From: Tribonema minus
Lineage: Eukaryota; Sar; Xanthophyceae; Tribonematales; Tribonemataceae
Reading direction: 5' to 3'
Length of the DNA stretch: 64,000 nucleotides
NCBI GenBank assembly: GCA_017506865.1
Contig: JAFCMP010000501.1
Span: 1-64,000, forward strand
Of this stretch, positions 52,054-64,000 are shown piece after piece (positions within the stretch are counted from its first letter, which is position 1; every line of letters starts with the position of its first letter). Below the pieces are notes generated by a model. It had not been told where the DNA came from. It did not search any database and saw only the letters and a program-made list of their open reading frames with translations. The translations under genes were made by a program, and so were the position numbers.

Positions 52054-55000
52054 TGCGGCTGGCGGCGGCGCTGGCGCGGCTGCGGGTGCTGAGCGTTGCT
52101 GTGGTGCGTGCTATCGTTGCGTGGCGCGCGCTGCTGTGGCAGCCGATGCCCTTCATGTGGCGCGGCGCGTCGTACCTGGCGCGCATGCAGGCGGACGCGC
52201 TGTTCCTGTGCGACGCGCCCGTCGCGGCAACGCTCGGCAGCGCGGCGCTGAGCGCTGCTGACCTGTGCCTGCTGTGCCCGCTAAGGCACACGGCGGGGGG
52301 GCGCCAGGACAAGCTGAGCAGTGTGAACGTGTTGAGCGATGAGGATGCGCGGCGTGTGCGTACGGCCTTCTGGGGAAGCGATGGCGGTGTGCCGCATGCT
52401 GTGCATCTGGAGGCCCTGAGGGAGCTGGAAGCAGTTATTGTTGAGGTGAGACTGCGCAGGTGACGAATTGTGCCAAGCGGTTGGGTTACAATGCACGCGT
52501 GCAGAGAGTCTTTGCATCCCGGTGTGTTGTGCAGGTGAATGGGGGCAAGTGGGCCAATGTGCGTCAAGCATCGGCTCGACAATCTTGTATACGAGAACAA
52601 GTGTACTCAAGTTCGCCTGCACTTCACAATGGTTCATTTTTGTAGCAACGCTGCCCCTACATGCACAAAGGAGTCCAATTGATCTGGATGGTTGGCACTG
52701 CCACGGTGCTACATGACCCTTGTGTGACAAGTGTCCACCAATGGACAGAGAGTGGCAGCCAGGTCGCTGCATTCAGATGTGGCACTAACGCACGCATGCG
52801 ACACGTTGATCAGGCGACCGGGCATAACAAAGTCTGCCCTACGTCTGCAAGTGATGCTAAATTCAACATCGATAAAGAAGCGGTTTTCAAGTGGCCGTGC
52901 AAGTGCTCAGCAGGAAGAAGGATCGATACTTGCCTACTTTCCGAGCATCATCACAGCGCAGCTGCTGCTCATCATCACAATGGAGTAGGCTAAGTTTTGG
53001 AAAATCACTCTGGTATTCCTGCTACACTGGAGCAAGCCCCCCAAAACTTCAAATTGAATTTGGAATTTGTGTTATCCTCCTTGCAGGACACACCGCTGCA
53101 GACTTGCTAGGCTTGCGACCATGCAATAGCAGAGTGCTCGTTTTGAGCAAACTGAGCGTGTGTTAAAAGTTGAGGCAGGCATTCGATCGCATCCTGGCGG
53201 CACCGGTGCACGTGCAGTGATGCTGCCATGTGCCGCTGAGCAGTGCTGCAGCGCGAGCGCGCAACTGACTGGGTCTGACACTGCTACGTTTTCAGGGAGG
53301 TGGCGGCGGTGGCGCTGCAATTCAGGGAGCGTGCGCAGAGGCGCACTTGGGATGAGCGCTGCTTCATGCGAACCCCACCTTGCACTCGCGTGATTTCAGA
53401 CAAACTTACAAGACTTTCCATATGATTTGGACTACTTCAAAGAATTGCCCTGATAGCACAACTTTTGATTGAAATTTTGGGGAATTGCAGTGGCATCTGC
53501 CGCCTTCCAGTGAATCAAAGCCTGGTCTTGAAGTTAAAGTTGTCACTTCTTTGGTGCAGGAGACGGCCGTGCAGGCGCGCGCGGAGCGCGAGCAGCGGCG
53601 CATGCTGACGGGCGGCTGCTTCATACCGCTGCTGCGGTGGCTGCCGGGCTTGCAGGCGCCGCCCCTCAAGGTCCCTGCGGTGAGTCAACAGCGCCATAGG
53701 GTAGGTATCTAAGTATTCACAAGTGAGGTGCGTACATACCCCTTGCACTTCCATGTTCCAGGCCTGCGCATTGTCCATCGTGGTATGCCACAAGCACAAT
53801 TTCCCTTGCATGCCTTCCGATGTTGCCGATGCTTCAGAGCATCAGTATATTGCCTCGTGTTGGTATGCCATTTACATCACTGTGGTGCAGAGCTTATGCG
53901 TAGCGTATACGCTCTCCCCGTTGCAGGAACCGCAGCAGCAGCAGCAGCAGCAGCAGTACCAGCAGCAGCAACAGCAGCAACAGCACCGCCACAACAACCA
54001 CCAGCAGCAGCGGCAAACTTCGGAAGGTGGCTCACACTGTGACCCGCAGCAGCTCAAGGCAGTGCTCATCAGCAGCAGCAGCTCATTGCTACGCAGCGGG
54101 GCGCGCGGAAGCAGCGCAGCATCGGCACAGCTGCCCTCGCCTCCAACGCTCCCGTGGGCTTGCACCACAGACGCAGCAGGCGGCGAGCCAGGAGAGGCGT
54201 CGGATGCGCAGAGGCAGCAGCAACCACCAGCAGGCAGCGATGCTCAACCAGCAGGCGGTGACGCTCAGCACTCACTGAGACACGCAGAAAGCGAGCTGCA
54301 GCTGTCATCAACAGCCCGTGAAGCAGTGGCTCCAGACCGAACTGTCAGCCTTATAGCTGATAACAACCATCAGGATCAAGAGATCGACGGCGGCACCAGG
54401 GGTGGCGGCGGCAGCAGCGGCGGCGGCAGCAGCGGCGGCAGCAGCGGCGGCAGCAGCGGCGGCGGCAGCAGCGGCGGCAGCAGCGGTGACAACGATGGCA
54501 GCAGCAGTGTCAGCGGTAGCACAGGCAGAGGGGATTGCGATGCCGACGCTGCCCGCGGCTGCGGCGGCAGCGACAGGACTGACAGTGGCGGCAGCAGCAG
54601 CAGCAGCAGCAGACACAACAGCCGCCGCAGCACGCCGAGGATCAGCGATGGGGCCCGTGGCGCCAGCAGCGGTAGCTCATGTGCTGTCCCAAGCTGCTCG
54701 ACAGCAGACGGGGGTGCACCTGCAGTGACGCCAGCAACGGCGTCACAACCGCAGGCAGAGCCATTGTCGCTGATTGCAAGTGTCTGCCAGACGCTCAACG
54801 ATGCTAGCTGCAATGTGGCCACTGACCCCAGTGCCATCACCAGCACCGCTGCCTGCGGCAACGGCAGTGGCAGCGGTGATGACAGCAGCAGCGGCGGTAG
54901 CAGCAGCGGCGGCAGCGACGGCATCGACAGCGGCATCGCCGGCGGCGGCAGCGGCAGCAGTAGCGGCCACAGCAGCGGCAGCGGCGAGCCTGACCCAAGC

Positions 55001-55727
55001 AGTATTAGTGCTGTAGTGCCTGGAGGCGCACCGTCCTCAATGCAGGATCAGCATGTTGTGGTGGGCGGTGAGCAGAATACATCTGCCGGTCAGCTCTTGC
55101 ATACGACAACTGCGGCGCCGGCAGCCCCCTCCAACGACGGCACATTCGCGCTTGAACCTCAAGTTGCCGCTGCCGCTGCAGATGCTGGCATTGTGCCTGC
55201 ACCAGAACTGGCGCCGCCTTTTGGTTTGAGCGACGAAGGTAGTGCAGCAGCAGAGTACGGAGCAGGTGATAACATCACCGCCTCTACGGCTGAATTGCTG
55301 CGACTTGCGTCAGCGCCAACTTCCGGCATCAACGGCTCTACACACAGCAGCAGCGGCGCTCCTCCTGATGGGCTTGATCTCACAGTCCAAGGTCAATGCA
55401 GTGGCTCTCTGAGCAGCAGCAACAGTCCAGACAGCAGCTGCAGCGGAAAAGGTGGCAGCGAGGAAGCTGGGAGTGTGCTGCCGCAGTCACGCGAGTCCGA
55501 CGCAGCGGCACCAACCAAAGATTGCAGTGATACCTGCTATGAAGCAGCAGCAGGACCGTCCACAACGGAGATTTCCTTTGAGGACAATTTCGAAGTAGAC
55601 GAAGAAGGAGCTGCTGATGGCGGTACCAAGGGCACCGGCAGTGCCGGCGCTGCATCCTGCAATGCACACGGCGGCAGCGGCGGCGGCAGCAGCGGCAGCG
55701 GCGGCGGCGGCGGCGGCGTCGGCAGCA

Positions 55728-55758
<31 letters not shown>

Positions 55759-56659
55759 CGAAGGCGGCAGTGGCGGTGGCGGCGGCGGCGGCAGCAGCGG
55801 CGGCGGCGGCGGCGGCGGCGGCGACGGCGGCGGCGGTGGCGGCGGCAGCAAAAGTGGCCTTCGCGACATTGCCGACACCAGCAGTTGCGACGCCGGCATC
55901 TTAAACGACAGCGGCGCAGGCATGCCCAGTCGAGCGAACAGTGACAACAGCTGGGGCAACAGCGGCAGTCTCAACGGTGCCCACAGCAGCGCTATGCCAA
56001 AAAGCGATGCAGGCGGTAACCGCGAGTCGGTGACTCCACAACGGTCGCCACCGGCTGCCGGCAGCGCAAGCGCGCGACTTGGAAGTGCAAGCGCAGAGGG
56101 TGTGCGGACTGATTCAGCAGACGGCAGCGGCGCATTTGAGGACGACTTTGAAGCTGATGATGGCGGCAGCGGCGGCGGCGGCGGCAGCAGCAGCAGCAGT
56201 GTCAGCTCGCCAGCACCCGCCGGCACGCGTCAATCCGGGGGCGCGCTGCCGAGCACTGCTGCACAAGCGCATGCAGCTCTGCCGCGCACACACAGTGCAA
56301 CATCCGCAGGCACTGTTGACGGCGCTGAGATGGAGCACGCGGTGGCGGCGGCAACAGAAGTGGCGACGCTAGCTGCTGCCGCCTCCTCGGCGGCGGAATA
56401 CGATGCCTCCGAGTCGTGGCATTCTGAGTCGGATGGGGCATCGAAGGCATCTGGCGCTAGGGCTTCACCAGCAGAGCCACGTCACATTGCTGATGCGGCT
56501 AGGAAGCCGGAGGCTGCACCTGCAGCGGCAGCAGCAGCAGCGGCAACTGCGCAAAGCGCGCTCTCTGCGGATGCGAGCTATGAGGAGTCTTGGCAAGGGG
56601 ATGGGGACGATGGCGACGAGGAGTACAGCCTGGACCCGCCGGTCTCAGAGGACACCTGA
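51141..56659 (+). CDS. Unrecognised 1385-residue protein with LWEELKIP motif and acidic FEDDFE repeats
   Basis: Exons 51141-52445, 53560-53679 and 53927-56659, all phase 0 with GT-AG junctions (GAG/GTGAGA, CAG/GAGACG, GCG/GTGAGT, CAG/GAACCG). The start MATEADRLRHS is in a strong context (ACCATGG). Residues 1-200 are basic and disordered with a Gln run. Near 210-232, RLHALWEELKIPAPDRDYV resembles a motif of the MAP65/PRC1 microtubule-bundler family, but no other hallmark is seen. Helical Ala/Leu/Arg sequence (240-340) and WRALLWQPMPFMW follow. Exon 2 encodes AEREQRRMLTGGCFIPLLRW and PGLQAPPLKVP. The 910-residue third exon is Gln, Ser and Gly low complexity, broken by short acidic aromatic motifs: SFEDNFEVDEEG (about 1024), FEDDFEADDGG (about 1211), YDASESWHSESD (about 1299) and SYEESWQGDGDD (about 1357). 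A cytoskeletal or ciliary role is a guess. Confidence 0.65.
53290..53400 (+). repeat. Possible decayed copy of exon 2 start of the 1385-residue gene
   Basis: After an acceptor-like ttttcag, one frame reads EVAAVALQFRERAQRR...CFM, similar in spacing to exon 2 (ETAVQARAEREQRR...CF). It lies about 260 bases upstream of that exon, in the same intron. Similarity is weak, and it could instead be an alternative exon joined through the donor at 52461. Confidence 0.3.
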
Positions 56660-57913
56660 ATTACTGATACGCAGAGGAATCGTGACAGACTTGTTTAAAC
56701 CGAGTGACTCGTAGCAAAGGTCTGGGCCACCCTGGCCATTACATATGAGTGTTGCGCTTATGGCAGTCCAAGCACTGCCAGTCACACACGCATTCAAATA
56801 TTCAAGTTGTCTGACGATACCATCATTTTTGCCCTTTGGTGAGCGTGTATGGCACCATCATCCGCCGCAGCATTGCAGGATTGCTTCCAATGATTGATGT
56901 GACCACTATGGTGATGAGTCCACCATGCATTGCGTGTTGCCTCACCACTTGACGCATCTGGACGTGCAGAGCATAGAACACTTGTCTGCAAACCAGATCA
57001 GGTGGGAACTATGAGGATTGCGTGCGCCCACCTTGCGGAGTCAAGACGCCCTGTGCTGACACATAGTGTGCACTGATGTGATTGCGCAGTCTAACTCCGA
57101 TCTAACAAGTGTGCAGGCTTGTGTCCACAGTGCTCCACAGTGACAGCACCAGGCATGCATGTATACTGACGTATCGCATCTCTCACACAGGCGCTGCATC
57201 ATCAGGCATACATACAAAAGACGCCAATTAGATGCTCATCACAATACCAGTAAATACTCATCAGCATCCAGGCAGTGCTGTTACGATTTGCATGGATTTT
57301 CATTGATTTTCCAGCTCGGGCTTGCACGGCATCGCTCAGATTTGCAATGACGGCAGCGGGATGCGCTCCACCAATGCGGACGGCCGCGTATCTGGCCTTG
57401 CCAACAGCGCTCAGTCCGGCAGGTCGACCGAACTCGCTTGATAAGGGGTTGCGGAAGCGACTGTAACAGCGGCATGAAGCTTCTATGCGACATCAAGAAC
57501 GGTATGCTATAGCTGCTGGCTGGGACAGCGACCTGTCCCTCCTCATGCGCGCGCATCACAAAATGACACACTTTGCAAACGAAGACACACGATAGGGAAA
57601 TGCAGAGCCGCTGGGACAGGCCGCTGCTCTGCGGCCAGTGGTGCGTGACCGCCGCCGACACTGGACAGTGTCGGGCAACTACGCTCTCTGCACACAAAAA
57701 TGTAACAGCGCTCCACCCCAGTGCAGCGCTCTTCTGAGCGCCTCCTGCCTAATCAACGCAGGGAACCGGGCCAGCTAGCTGCCCGCAGCAGAGACTGCGC
57801 TGCCGCAGCCGCCGCTGCCCGTCGCCGACCGCCAACAGAAAAGAAACACACACACACATACACACATACACATGCACACATGCTGAGCACTGCCGCACCA
57901 GCAGCAGCGCTCA
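56660..57913. other. Intergenic, convergent gene ends
   Basis: Lies between the ends of the plus-strand 1385-residue gene and the minus-strand sulfotransferase gene. A CA run sits at 57848-57876. No supported gene. Confidence 0.55.
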
Positions 57914-60900
57914 TCATCGCAGCGCCGCGCAGTCCCCACCGACGTCGCGCAGCCCGAGGCGCCACGCCCACTCCGGCACCGCGACGCCGAACGTCAGGTA
58001 GTCGTCCAGGAAGTGCGTCACGACGACGCACGCGAGGTACGGCGTATAGTAAGCCTCCACAGCTGCGGCGGCGTCCGTAGTGTGGCGCGCGTAGCTGTCG
58101 TTCGGGCGCCACGCGCCGGCGGCGGCGTCGAACGGCGGGAAGCGCTCGTTGAAGGCGGGCACGCCCTCGGGGTCGGCGACGCCGACGCGGCGCAGCAGCG
58201 CGGCGACGGCGTCGCGCGACGTGCGCGGGTCGAGCGCCTCGACTGTCTGGAACTGCGGCAGGATGGCGCCCAGGCCGCCGCAGAAGTCGACCTGGCGCGC
58301 GCGAGTCGTCGAGCAACTGAGTGAGTCGAGTAACTGAGTGAACAAGTAGTTTTTGGTGTTAGGTGACCACGGAAAGCAGGTGCAGTGTCAGCGGCACTGT
58401 CAGCGGCACGGTGGTGATCGCGTGCCCACGCTCCGAGAGAGAGAGATGCGCCGCGGATGAAGTCAGTGGCGCGGCGCGCGTGCGGTTGATTGCGGGGAAT
58501 GAGAGCTGTGGTGTGTGTCACCTGGGGGATCGCGCGTTGATGACTCTGCGCTGTGCAGGCGCGCTTTGACGTTGGGCGGGACGCCGCCTGAGCCGCAGCC
58601 GGAAAAACCATATTCTCGGCGAACTACTGTTGCACTTCAATTGGAGGTCATCACGGCTTTGTGCTGCACTGTGGTGATCACGCCTTGATGGTAGCATCGC
58701 GAGCGCTACACAAGCGTGGCCTGCTGCGCTAGCACGGATCTCTTTCGAGCGATCGCCACATCCCCCAGCGCACACAGCTCCTCAGAGAGTATCTTTCGAA
58801 GCCGCAGAGCTGAAAGCCCTGACGTTGGTGGCATCCTTGTGCGACCCGTGACCGAAGCACGGCTATGGCAGTGGTGATGTTGCTTGCAACGCACAGAATA
58901 CGCTTCATCACCCCTCATGCGCCAAGCTGTGGCAAGACTGCACCGAGGAAACCCACAGAACTCCATGTGCTGGGGTGCTATCTTGCAGCACTGAAGCCAA
59001 GTCGAGCTTGACAGCACGGCAATAGCGCACCAACCAGCTGCTGAGCCACGGCGCAGCGTTGCGCTGCAAACATTCGACGTACTTCAACATCACCACCACA
59101 CTGTGATTCTACTGCGTTCAAATGCACTTTCCGCCCATTGTCTGCAACTACCCAGAAGTGCGAGGTGAATGATTTTAGAACCATGCACAACAACTCCACC
59201 TCCCCACCTCCCACCCCACGCCCCCTCGGTCGGTCACGCACCTGGGGACGGAAGTGGGGATTATCTACGGGGGGGTCCTGTGTGAGACGCTCCACGGCCT
59301 CCGCAAAGGTCGGATTCGGTTTGCCGAACAATGCAGTGCACAGCTCAAAGCCGTCGTCGTGTCCGACCTGGCACGACAGAGCAACAGGAGCCGGGCGCAG
59401 GCACGTGGCATGTCAACTTCAAGTTTGCCTTGCGCAGTTCAAAACGCTGCTGCTGCTGCTGTTGCGCAATGCATCAGCTGCCTGCACTCAGGGGCCAGTG
59501 CCCCTCCCTCCCTCCCACTTGTTCTGTGCGGTACTATGGTGGAATGAGTTGAGCGTGCAGTGACGAGCGTGGAGCGTGCAGTGACGAGCGTGGCTGTGCA
59601 TCAGCGCTGACACCACGACAGACGCCTTTCACGACAATTTAGTGCAATGGCTGGCCATTAGAGCATGCAACACAATGTTGAACGCACGCCGTCAGCACAA
59701 GAGCAGTGCTGCGCACAGCACGGCCATAAGCAGCAGCAACGAGCCAAGGGTAGGTACCAGCTGCATGCAGCCCTACGCGCATGACATTGCCCTTGTTGCT
59801 ATGCGGACGCCGACTCTCTGTACGTTGAGGAAGCGCGAGTACATGAGCAGTACACCAGTGCATGAACAGTGCACCAGCAAGTACATGAGCAGTGCACCAG
59901 CGGCGCCTCTCCGCGAGCGTGGCATGTTGGCTGGCGTCCCTGCGACACGGCCGCTGCCGCCGCCGTGCCTTCCTGACGGTGAAATCGCACACGCCTGCTG
60001 CCGAAGCTGCCAGTGCAGGGCCCGTTCGCAACGACACCGACATGGCGATTGCATGGCTGCCGCTATGGTGTCCTGACAATGAACTTGCGCAGCTGCTGCA
60101 CATGCTGCAGGCGCAGGACACGTCTACAACAGCAACTGCATGGCTCCCGTTGCCGCCGTTGGGTGAGGCGATTAAAGCGCCGCACTCACCTCGCACTTGG
60201 ACCGGTACGCAGACAGGTACCGCACCAGCGGCTCCCTGTAGAAGACGGCCTTGTGCCAGGTGTCATCGTACACCAGGTCCGCCAGCTGCGGGAGCGTCAT
60301 GTTGTGGCTGTGCATGTCGTTGCGCCCCCATATATCGCCCTCCAGCAGGCTCTCATCGTAGCGGGACCGCAGCGATGTGAAGAGGTGGTTGAAGGACTGG
60401 CAGTTGTTCTGGAACAGCATCGGCGGCAGACGTAACGTTCACCGTTATCTTTAGAGTGCTGCTGGCGCTTTTGAGGCGCAACGGACGGCGATGAGCTGAA
60501 AATTTGAGCATCACCACGTGTCACGTGCATGGTGCCCTCCACCACGACATGCAGCAGTCACAGTGTCGTTGACCTTGGCATCACACGAGGGAACTTCAAA
60601 GTGAAGGCGGCCGGGCACAGATGCACACGAAGTAGGTGGAATGAGCACTACATACACACCAGTGGTGCTGCACAACGAGCGGAATTACACTTCGAAAAAA
60701 GCACATCAGAGAAGCACAACTGGTGTTGCGAGCGATCAAGTGTCGGAAGCAGCAGCGGCAGGCGATGCACGACACGGCATGCAGCCATCACCCATAGGGG
60801 TTTCTGTCTGCTGATGCATGACAGTGTTTGACCATGAATCTCTGCACTGGGGTGGAAGTCGCTGGAATGGGCGCGCAGGGGTGCTTTGTGTGATGTACCG

Positions 60901-61602
60901 CTTGTTGGCCGAGTAGATACTCGCCAGATGTTGCACCAAACACCTCAAGCAAGACCATCACCACTGATTCTGATTTTGAAGGTTGCTCTGCCTACATAAT
61001 AAAAAAGAGCTGATGCACTGCACATTGCCATCAACTTGCCAGTATAGAACTTAAAGCTCATTTTCGCGCTGACTGACGAAGAAAAGCTTTCAATGTATCT
61101 CATTCACGACTGCCACCTGTGGTCTAACTTGTGAGGCAGGCAACAAAAATTTAATGCCGGCACTGTCCAAGTACTGTTTTTGTGACCGCGCCTGTCCTCA
61201 TTCTGACATTGCAGATCAAGGATTAAGTGCGGCGTTCTGCGCCTCTGCCATACTCATTTGGCGCGATGTGTCTCTGCGTGATTCAGCAGCACCGTGAAGC
61301 CAGCTCACCTTGGCGATGTAACAGAAGATCAATCGGTGCTCCGGGATCACCAGCAGGTGATTTGTGTGGGCCCCTCGCAGCTTTGGGTGCTGAGGGCTCC
61401 GCTTCGGATGATGCTGCTTTTCCGCGCGACCAGCCGCCTGCTGAAATAGCCGGCGTCTGCGATGCGCTCGCGCCTGCAACCCGTTTTTGTCGTTCACCGT
61501 CTCTGCAGGGCTGGAACCAGTGGTGCCACTAACTGTTACCAGCACTTGCAAGAACAACAAACACAGCAACAGCATCACATGTTGCTGCTGGGTCGCCGAC
61601 AT
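57914..61602 (-). CDS. Carbohydrate sulfotransferase (Sulfotransfer_2-like), five exons
   Basis: Golgi-type enzyme that would move sulfate from PAPS to a sugar hydroxyl. Exons 61309-61602, 60899-60943, 60190-60408, 59242-59367 and 57914-58291. All are phase 0, giving 353 residues, a usual size. MSATQQQHV is followed by a hydrophobic anchor (about residues 9-26). Then come HLLVIPEHRLIFCYIAK and VFGATS, the place of the PAPS 5'-phosphosulfate loop (family C-x-x-x-K-V-G-S/C-T). The 3'-phosphate site is KAVFYREPLVRYLSAYRSK (about 165-183), with the expected Arg, Pro, Ser and Tyr. DNPHFRPQ/VDFCGG matches the family H-x-x-P-Q...C segment. The end has VEAYYTPYLA and DDYLTFG-VPEW. The 45-base second exon is the least certain; its acceptor tract is weak and it puts Phe between Val and Gly of the loop. 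First ATG at 61602 chosen; nothing earlier in frame is ATG. Confidence 0.82.
59543..59600. repeat. Short tandem repeat gagcgtg-cagtgacgagcgtg
   Basis: A unit of about 21 bases is repeated twice and partly a third time in a sulfotransferase intron. Confidence 0.6.
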
Positions 61603-63248
61603 CGGCTTCAGCTCGCTTTCCAGACAAGGTCTTTCTTCAACACCGCGGAGCAACTGTCGGCGAAATAACCGGCAGAGTGACCGCGGATGTGTGTTTTGGC
61701 AATTTCTATTGACTCACCCACGTGCTATTGGCGAGGCAATGATGCCATGATTTTTCTTTGGCACCTGCGGCAGTGAGTGCGGCCTTGCGCAACCTGCGCA
61801 GTCGAAACATGTCACTTTGCCATTTGCCAATGAGTCCGGCCTGGCTGTCCCACTTGATCGATGTATTTGCGGTCATGATTGCATATGATTGTGTAACTTG
61901 CAATATCTTGCACATGGCCTCATTGCCGTGCAACATATACAACCCGGGCGACCCTCCAACCATTGCGAAATGCTGTAACTGTGCCGTTTGCATTGTGCAA
62001 TGGAAACACTTATTTTGTAAAATCAGTGCGTGCAAGACCAAGCGGCCTCAGGCTACTAGTAGTACGAACCAGCTGCTCGTTAGCACCGAGAGGTGCGGCA
62101 GCGCTTGCGGTGGCGCTGATGGTGGCGAGGGTGCATCAGGCAGCGAGGGGATGGGAGATGCTGGCTCTGACTGTGAGCAGGAGCTGCGGAGTCGCGTGTG
62201 GTGAGGATACGGCTTTGGGCAGCAGCAGGGGATATTGGAACATGGGGATGCGGATAGCATCAGGGCACACTGTAGATCGTTTGCTTGAACACGCAAGAAA
62301 GAGAACCTCGGCCAGGCACGTCAGCGGCGTGCTTAGGCAAGGAATCGAGGACCGGGCGCCTCTGGCCCAAATGTATACTAGAGGCATAACCGCGGTCCTC
62401 CGGCGTTTTCGCTCAAGAGATGGAGACATCGGCTACGATAGGTGTGGCTCAGACTGGGTGCCGCTGTGTCTAACCCCCATGAGTCTAGTACAAGCCTGCA
62501 ACGCAGGGCTCTAAGGGCCCGTCCGATTTTAGTTTTTTGCAATCTTATCCAACGCATCAAGCCCACCTTGGGGCTGCTATAAATACAAGATCATAAGTAC
62601 GAACCAGAAAAGGCGCGTGTGATCCGAGTCACCAGGAAAAGGTGTGTGCCGTGCACAAGCAGTTCACTCTGTCTCAATATGCACCCAAATAATGAAGTCG
62701 GTCTACACACAGTGGATATCTGTTGAATGCACAACAAACAGTGTGCACGTTACGCACAGAACTGATTCAGAAGCATGCCATCCTTGTCCGCGCGCATTGT
62801 AATGCATTGCCACTAGTATAGAGACACATGACAAATCGTTGCACGGCTGACGAATGGTCCACTGTGTGTCACCCGGTCCGTGCATGCGTGACTACGTAAA
62901 ACCTGTAGACATCGCATTGCAGTCATCAGCGACTTGTACCTCCTCCGGCACAGATGGTGCCCAGCAGCATTCATGAGTGGCAAGATAATGGTGCATCCAT
63001 GGATGGACCACAGAGGAAACTCTGTACCCAATGCTGTCTGAAAACATGGGTGCAAGACAGTCACAATCACCCAACCTGCAGACGTTCGTGCATGTTCTTG
63101 CCGCCGCTGTGCTGCTACGAATCAGGCGAGCGGCAGTGAGACCAGCATTAAAGCGCGGCGGGCAGCAGCGAGTTCAGCAATCCAGCAACAGCAACAAGCA
63201 GTGGCGGAGGCGCCAGCAGCGCCCTCCTGAGACTTGCCACATTGAACC
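61603..63248. other. Sulfotransferase 5' flank, no supported gene
   Basis: A 111-codon minus frame (61706-62041, MVLHALILQNKCFHC) is the most protein-like frame, but no family signature is seen and no splice partners are evident. The remainder shows only short frames. Confidence 0.4.
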
Positions 63249-63869
63249 TCACGCAAAAGCGCCGACACATCTGCTCAAGAAAAGCCGTTGTCGTGCTCCT
63301 GCAAACCTCTGTTGAGGTGCGGACATAAGCGTGGGCCGCCTTGAACTAATTTTTGGGAAATGCTTAGGATATGTCACAGCTTCTTTTGTGTGCAACTCGG
63401 AAGCAAAGTAGACCATCAGCATGCCGCTTTGCAATGTCACGGGTGTCAGACCCTGCTGTTCCACTGGCACGTATGCAGCGCGATAAGCACGTGGGCTAAA
63501 TAACAGTTGTTGAAGGTTTGCCAAATCGCTCACCATCACGCAACAAGCTCCTTCAGCCTGAGGATCGGTCCAACTCCTGGTTGGCGCTGCTAGTGTCCGG
63601 CGATCCCGAAACGCCAGCCTGCAACCACGTTCAACAGCCTGAGAGAGCGGCCCTCGTATATACTCTCTCTGCTCCCTGATACAGGCTCTTCCCTGATGAT
63701 CATGATCCAAAAAAGAGTTTATAAATAAATAAACGCGAAGTGTAAGTGTAGCATCGGGAAGTAGCTTGTTATTCAATCCTGGCTGGGATGTCATTGAAAA
63801 AGAGCTGTTCGCACGACATAGCGCCAGCAACAGGAGCTGAACAGGGATAGCTTGCTGGCGTGCTGTCAT
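63249..63869 (-). CDS. Possible secreted protein of unknown function
   Basis: 206-codon open frame from ATG at 63869. Residues 1-25 (MTARQQAIPVQLLLLALCRANSSFS) resemble a signal peptide: positive charge, Leu core, small residues. The rest is of balanced composition, with HDHQGRACIREQREYIRGPL, MVSDLANLQQLLFSPRAYRA and SGMLMVYFASELHTKEAV, but I recognise no family. It lies in the same orientation as, and about 1.6 kb upstream of, the sulfotransferase, so a secretory theme is possible but unproven. An unspliced exon of a longer gene or a chance frame are alternatives. Confidence 0.4.
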   Translation of the reverse strand: MTARQQAIPVQLLLLALCRANSSFSMTSQPGLNNKLLPDATLTLRVYLFINSFLDHDHQGRACIREQREYIRGPLSQAVERGCRLAFRDRRTLAAPTRSWTDPQAEGACCVMVSDLANLQQLLFSPRAYRAAYVPVEQQGLTPVTLQSGMLMVYFASELHTKEAVTYPKHFPKISSRRPTLMSAPQQRFAGARQRLFLSRCVGAFA

Positions 63870-64000
63870 ATCTGAAAAGCCGGCAGCACCATGTTCACAA
63901 CATGCATGCGTCAGGCGCCATCACTGGCACGGCGAAGATTGCTGTCTTCAGTCATCGCCAAGCCTTCCTCAGCAGCACAAAGGCTCCCTGCTCACCTGCG

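Overview
The window is nuclear DNA from a microbial eukaryote. Genes are split by many GT-AG introns and are GC-rich. Simple-sequence Gly/Ala/Ser/Gln tracts are abundant, and no operons or ribosome-binding sites are seen. Three points narrow the organism. A heterotrimeric G-protein alpha subunit is present. An intraflagellar transport gene (CLUAP1/IFT38) implies a flagellated stage. Interstitial repeats are of the TTAGGG type, not the TTTAGGG usual in green plants. I infer a flagellate protist, perhaps a stramenopile alga; no species-level claim is made.

Layout, left to right. (1) 312-5568, minus: N-terminal three quarters of a G-alpha subunit in six exons, running off the left edge. (2) 7180-8049, plus: an unrecognised protein with a ubiquitin-interacting motif. 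(3) 10742-30087, minus: a complete SEC24 COPII cargo-adaptor gene in 19 exons; all exon phases agree and give 1087 residues. Its introns hold tandem repeats, telomere-like repeats, a transposon with terminal inverted repeats, a decayed coiled-coil coding relic and a tiny retrotransposon insertion. (4) 31885-32842, minus: a two-exon ankyrin-repeat protein, head to head with (5) 33099-39287, plus: CLUAP1/IFT38 in nine exons (448 residues). (6) 39747-48233: a cluster of non-LTR retrotransposon copies, including one with an intact 1779-residue ORF carrying zinc fingers, reverse transcriptase and a restriction-like endonuclease. (7) 49479-51025, minus: an EF-hand-like protein sharing a 115-bp divergent promoter with (8) 51141-56659, plus: an unrecognised low-complexity protein of 1385 residues. 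(9) 57914-61602, minus: a secretory-pathway carbohydrate sulfotransferase in five exons. (10) 63249-63869, minus: a possible small secreted protein.

Three signals stand out. First, exon edges together with their splice sites have repeatedly been copied in tandem into the adjoining intron. This is seen at seven donor sites and two acceptor sites in three genes, with up to six copies, and each array seeds decoy splice sites. Second, many acceptors use an almost pure C homopolymer as polypyrimidine tract. Third, every retrotransposon copy ends in A-rich sequence followed directly by GTAC, and several are flanked by duplications that begin with GTAC. This points to a sequence-preferring endonuclease.

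Exon boundaries were read by eye from splice consensus, phase agreement and family knowledge. No alignment or search was run.
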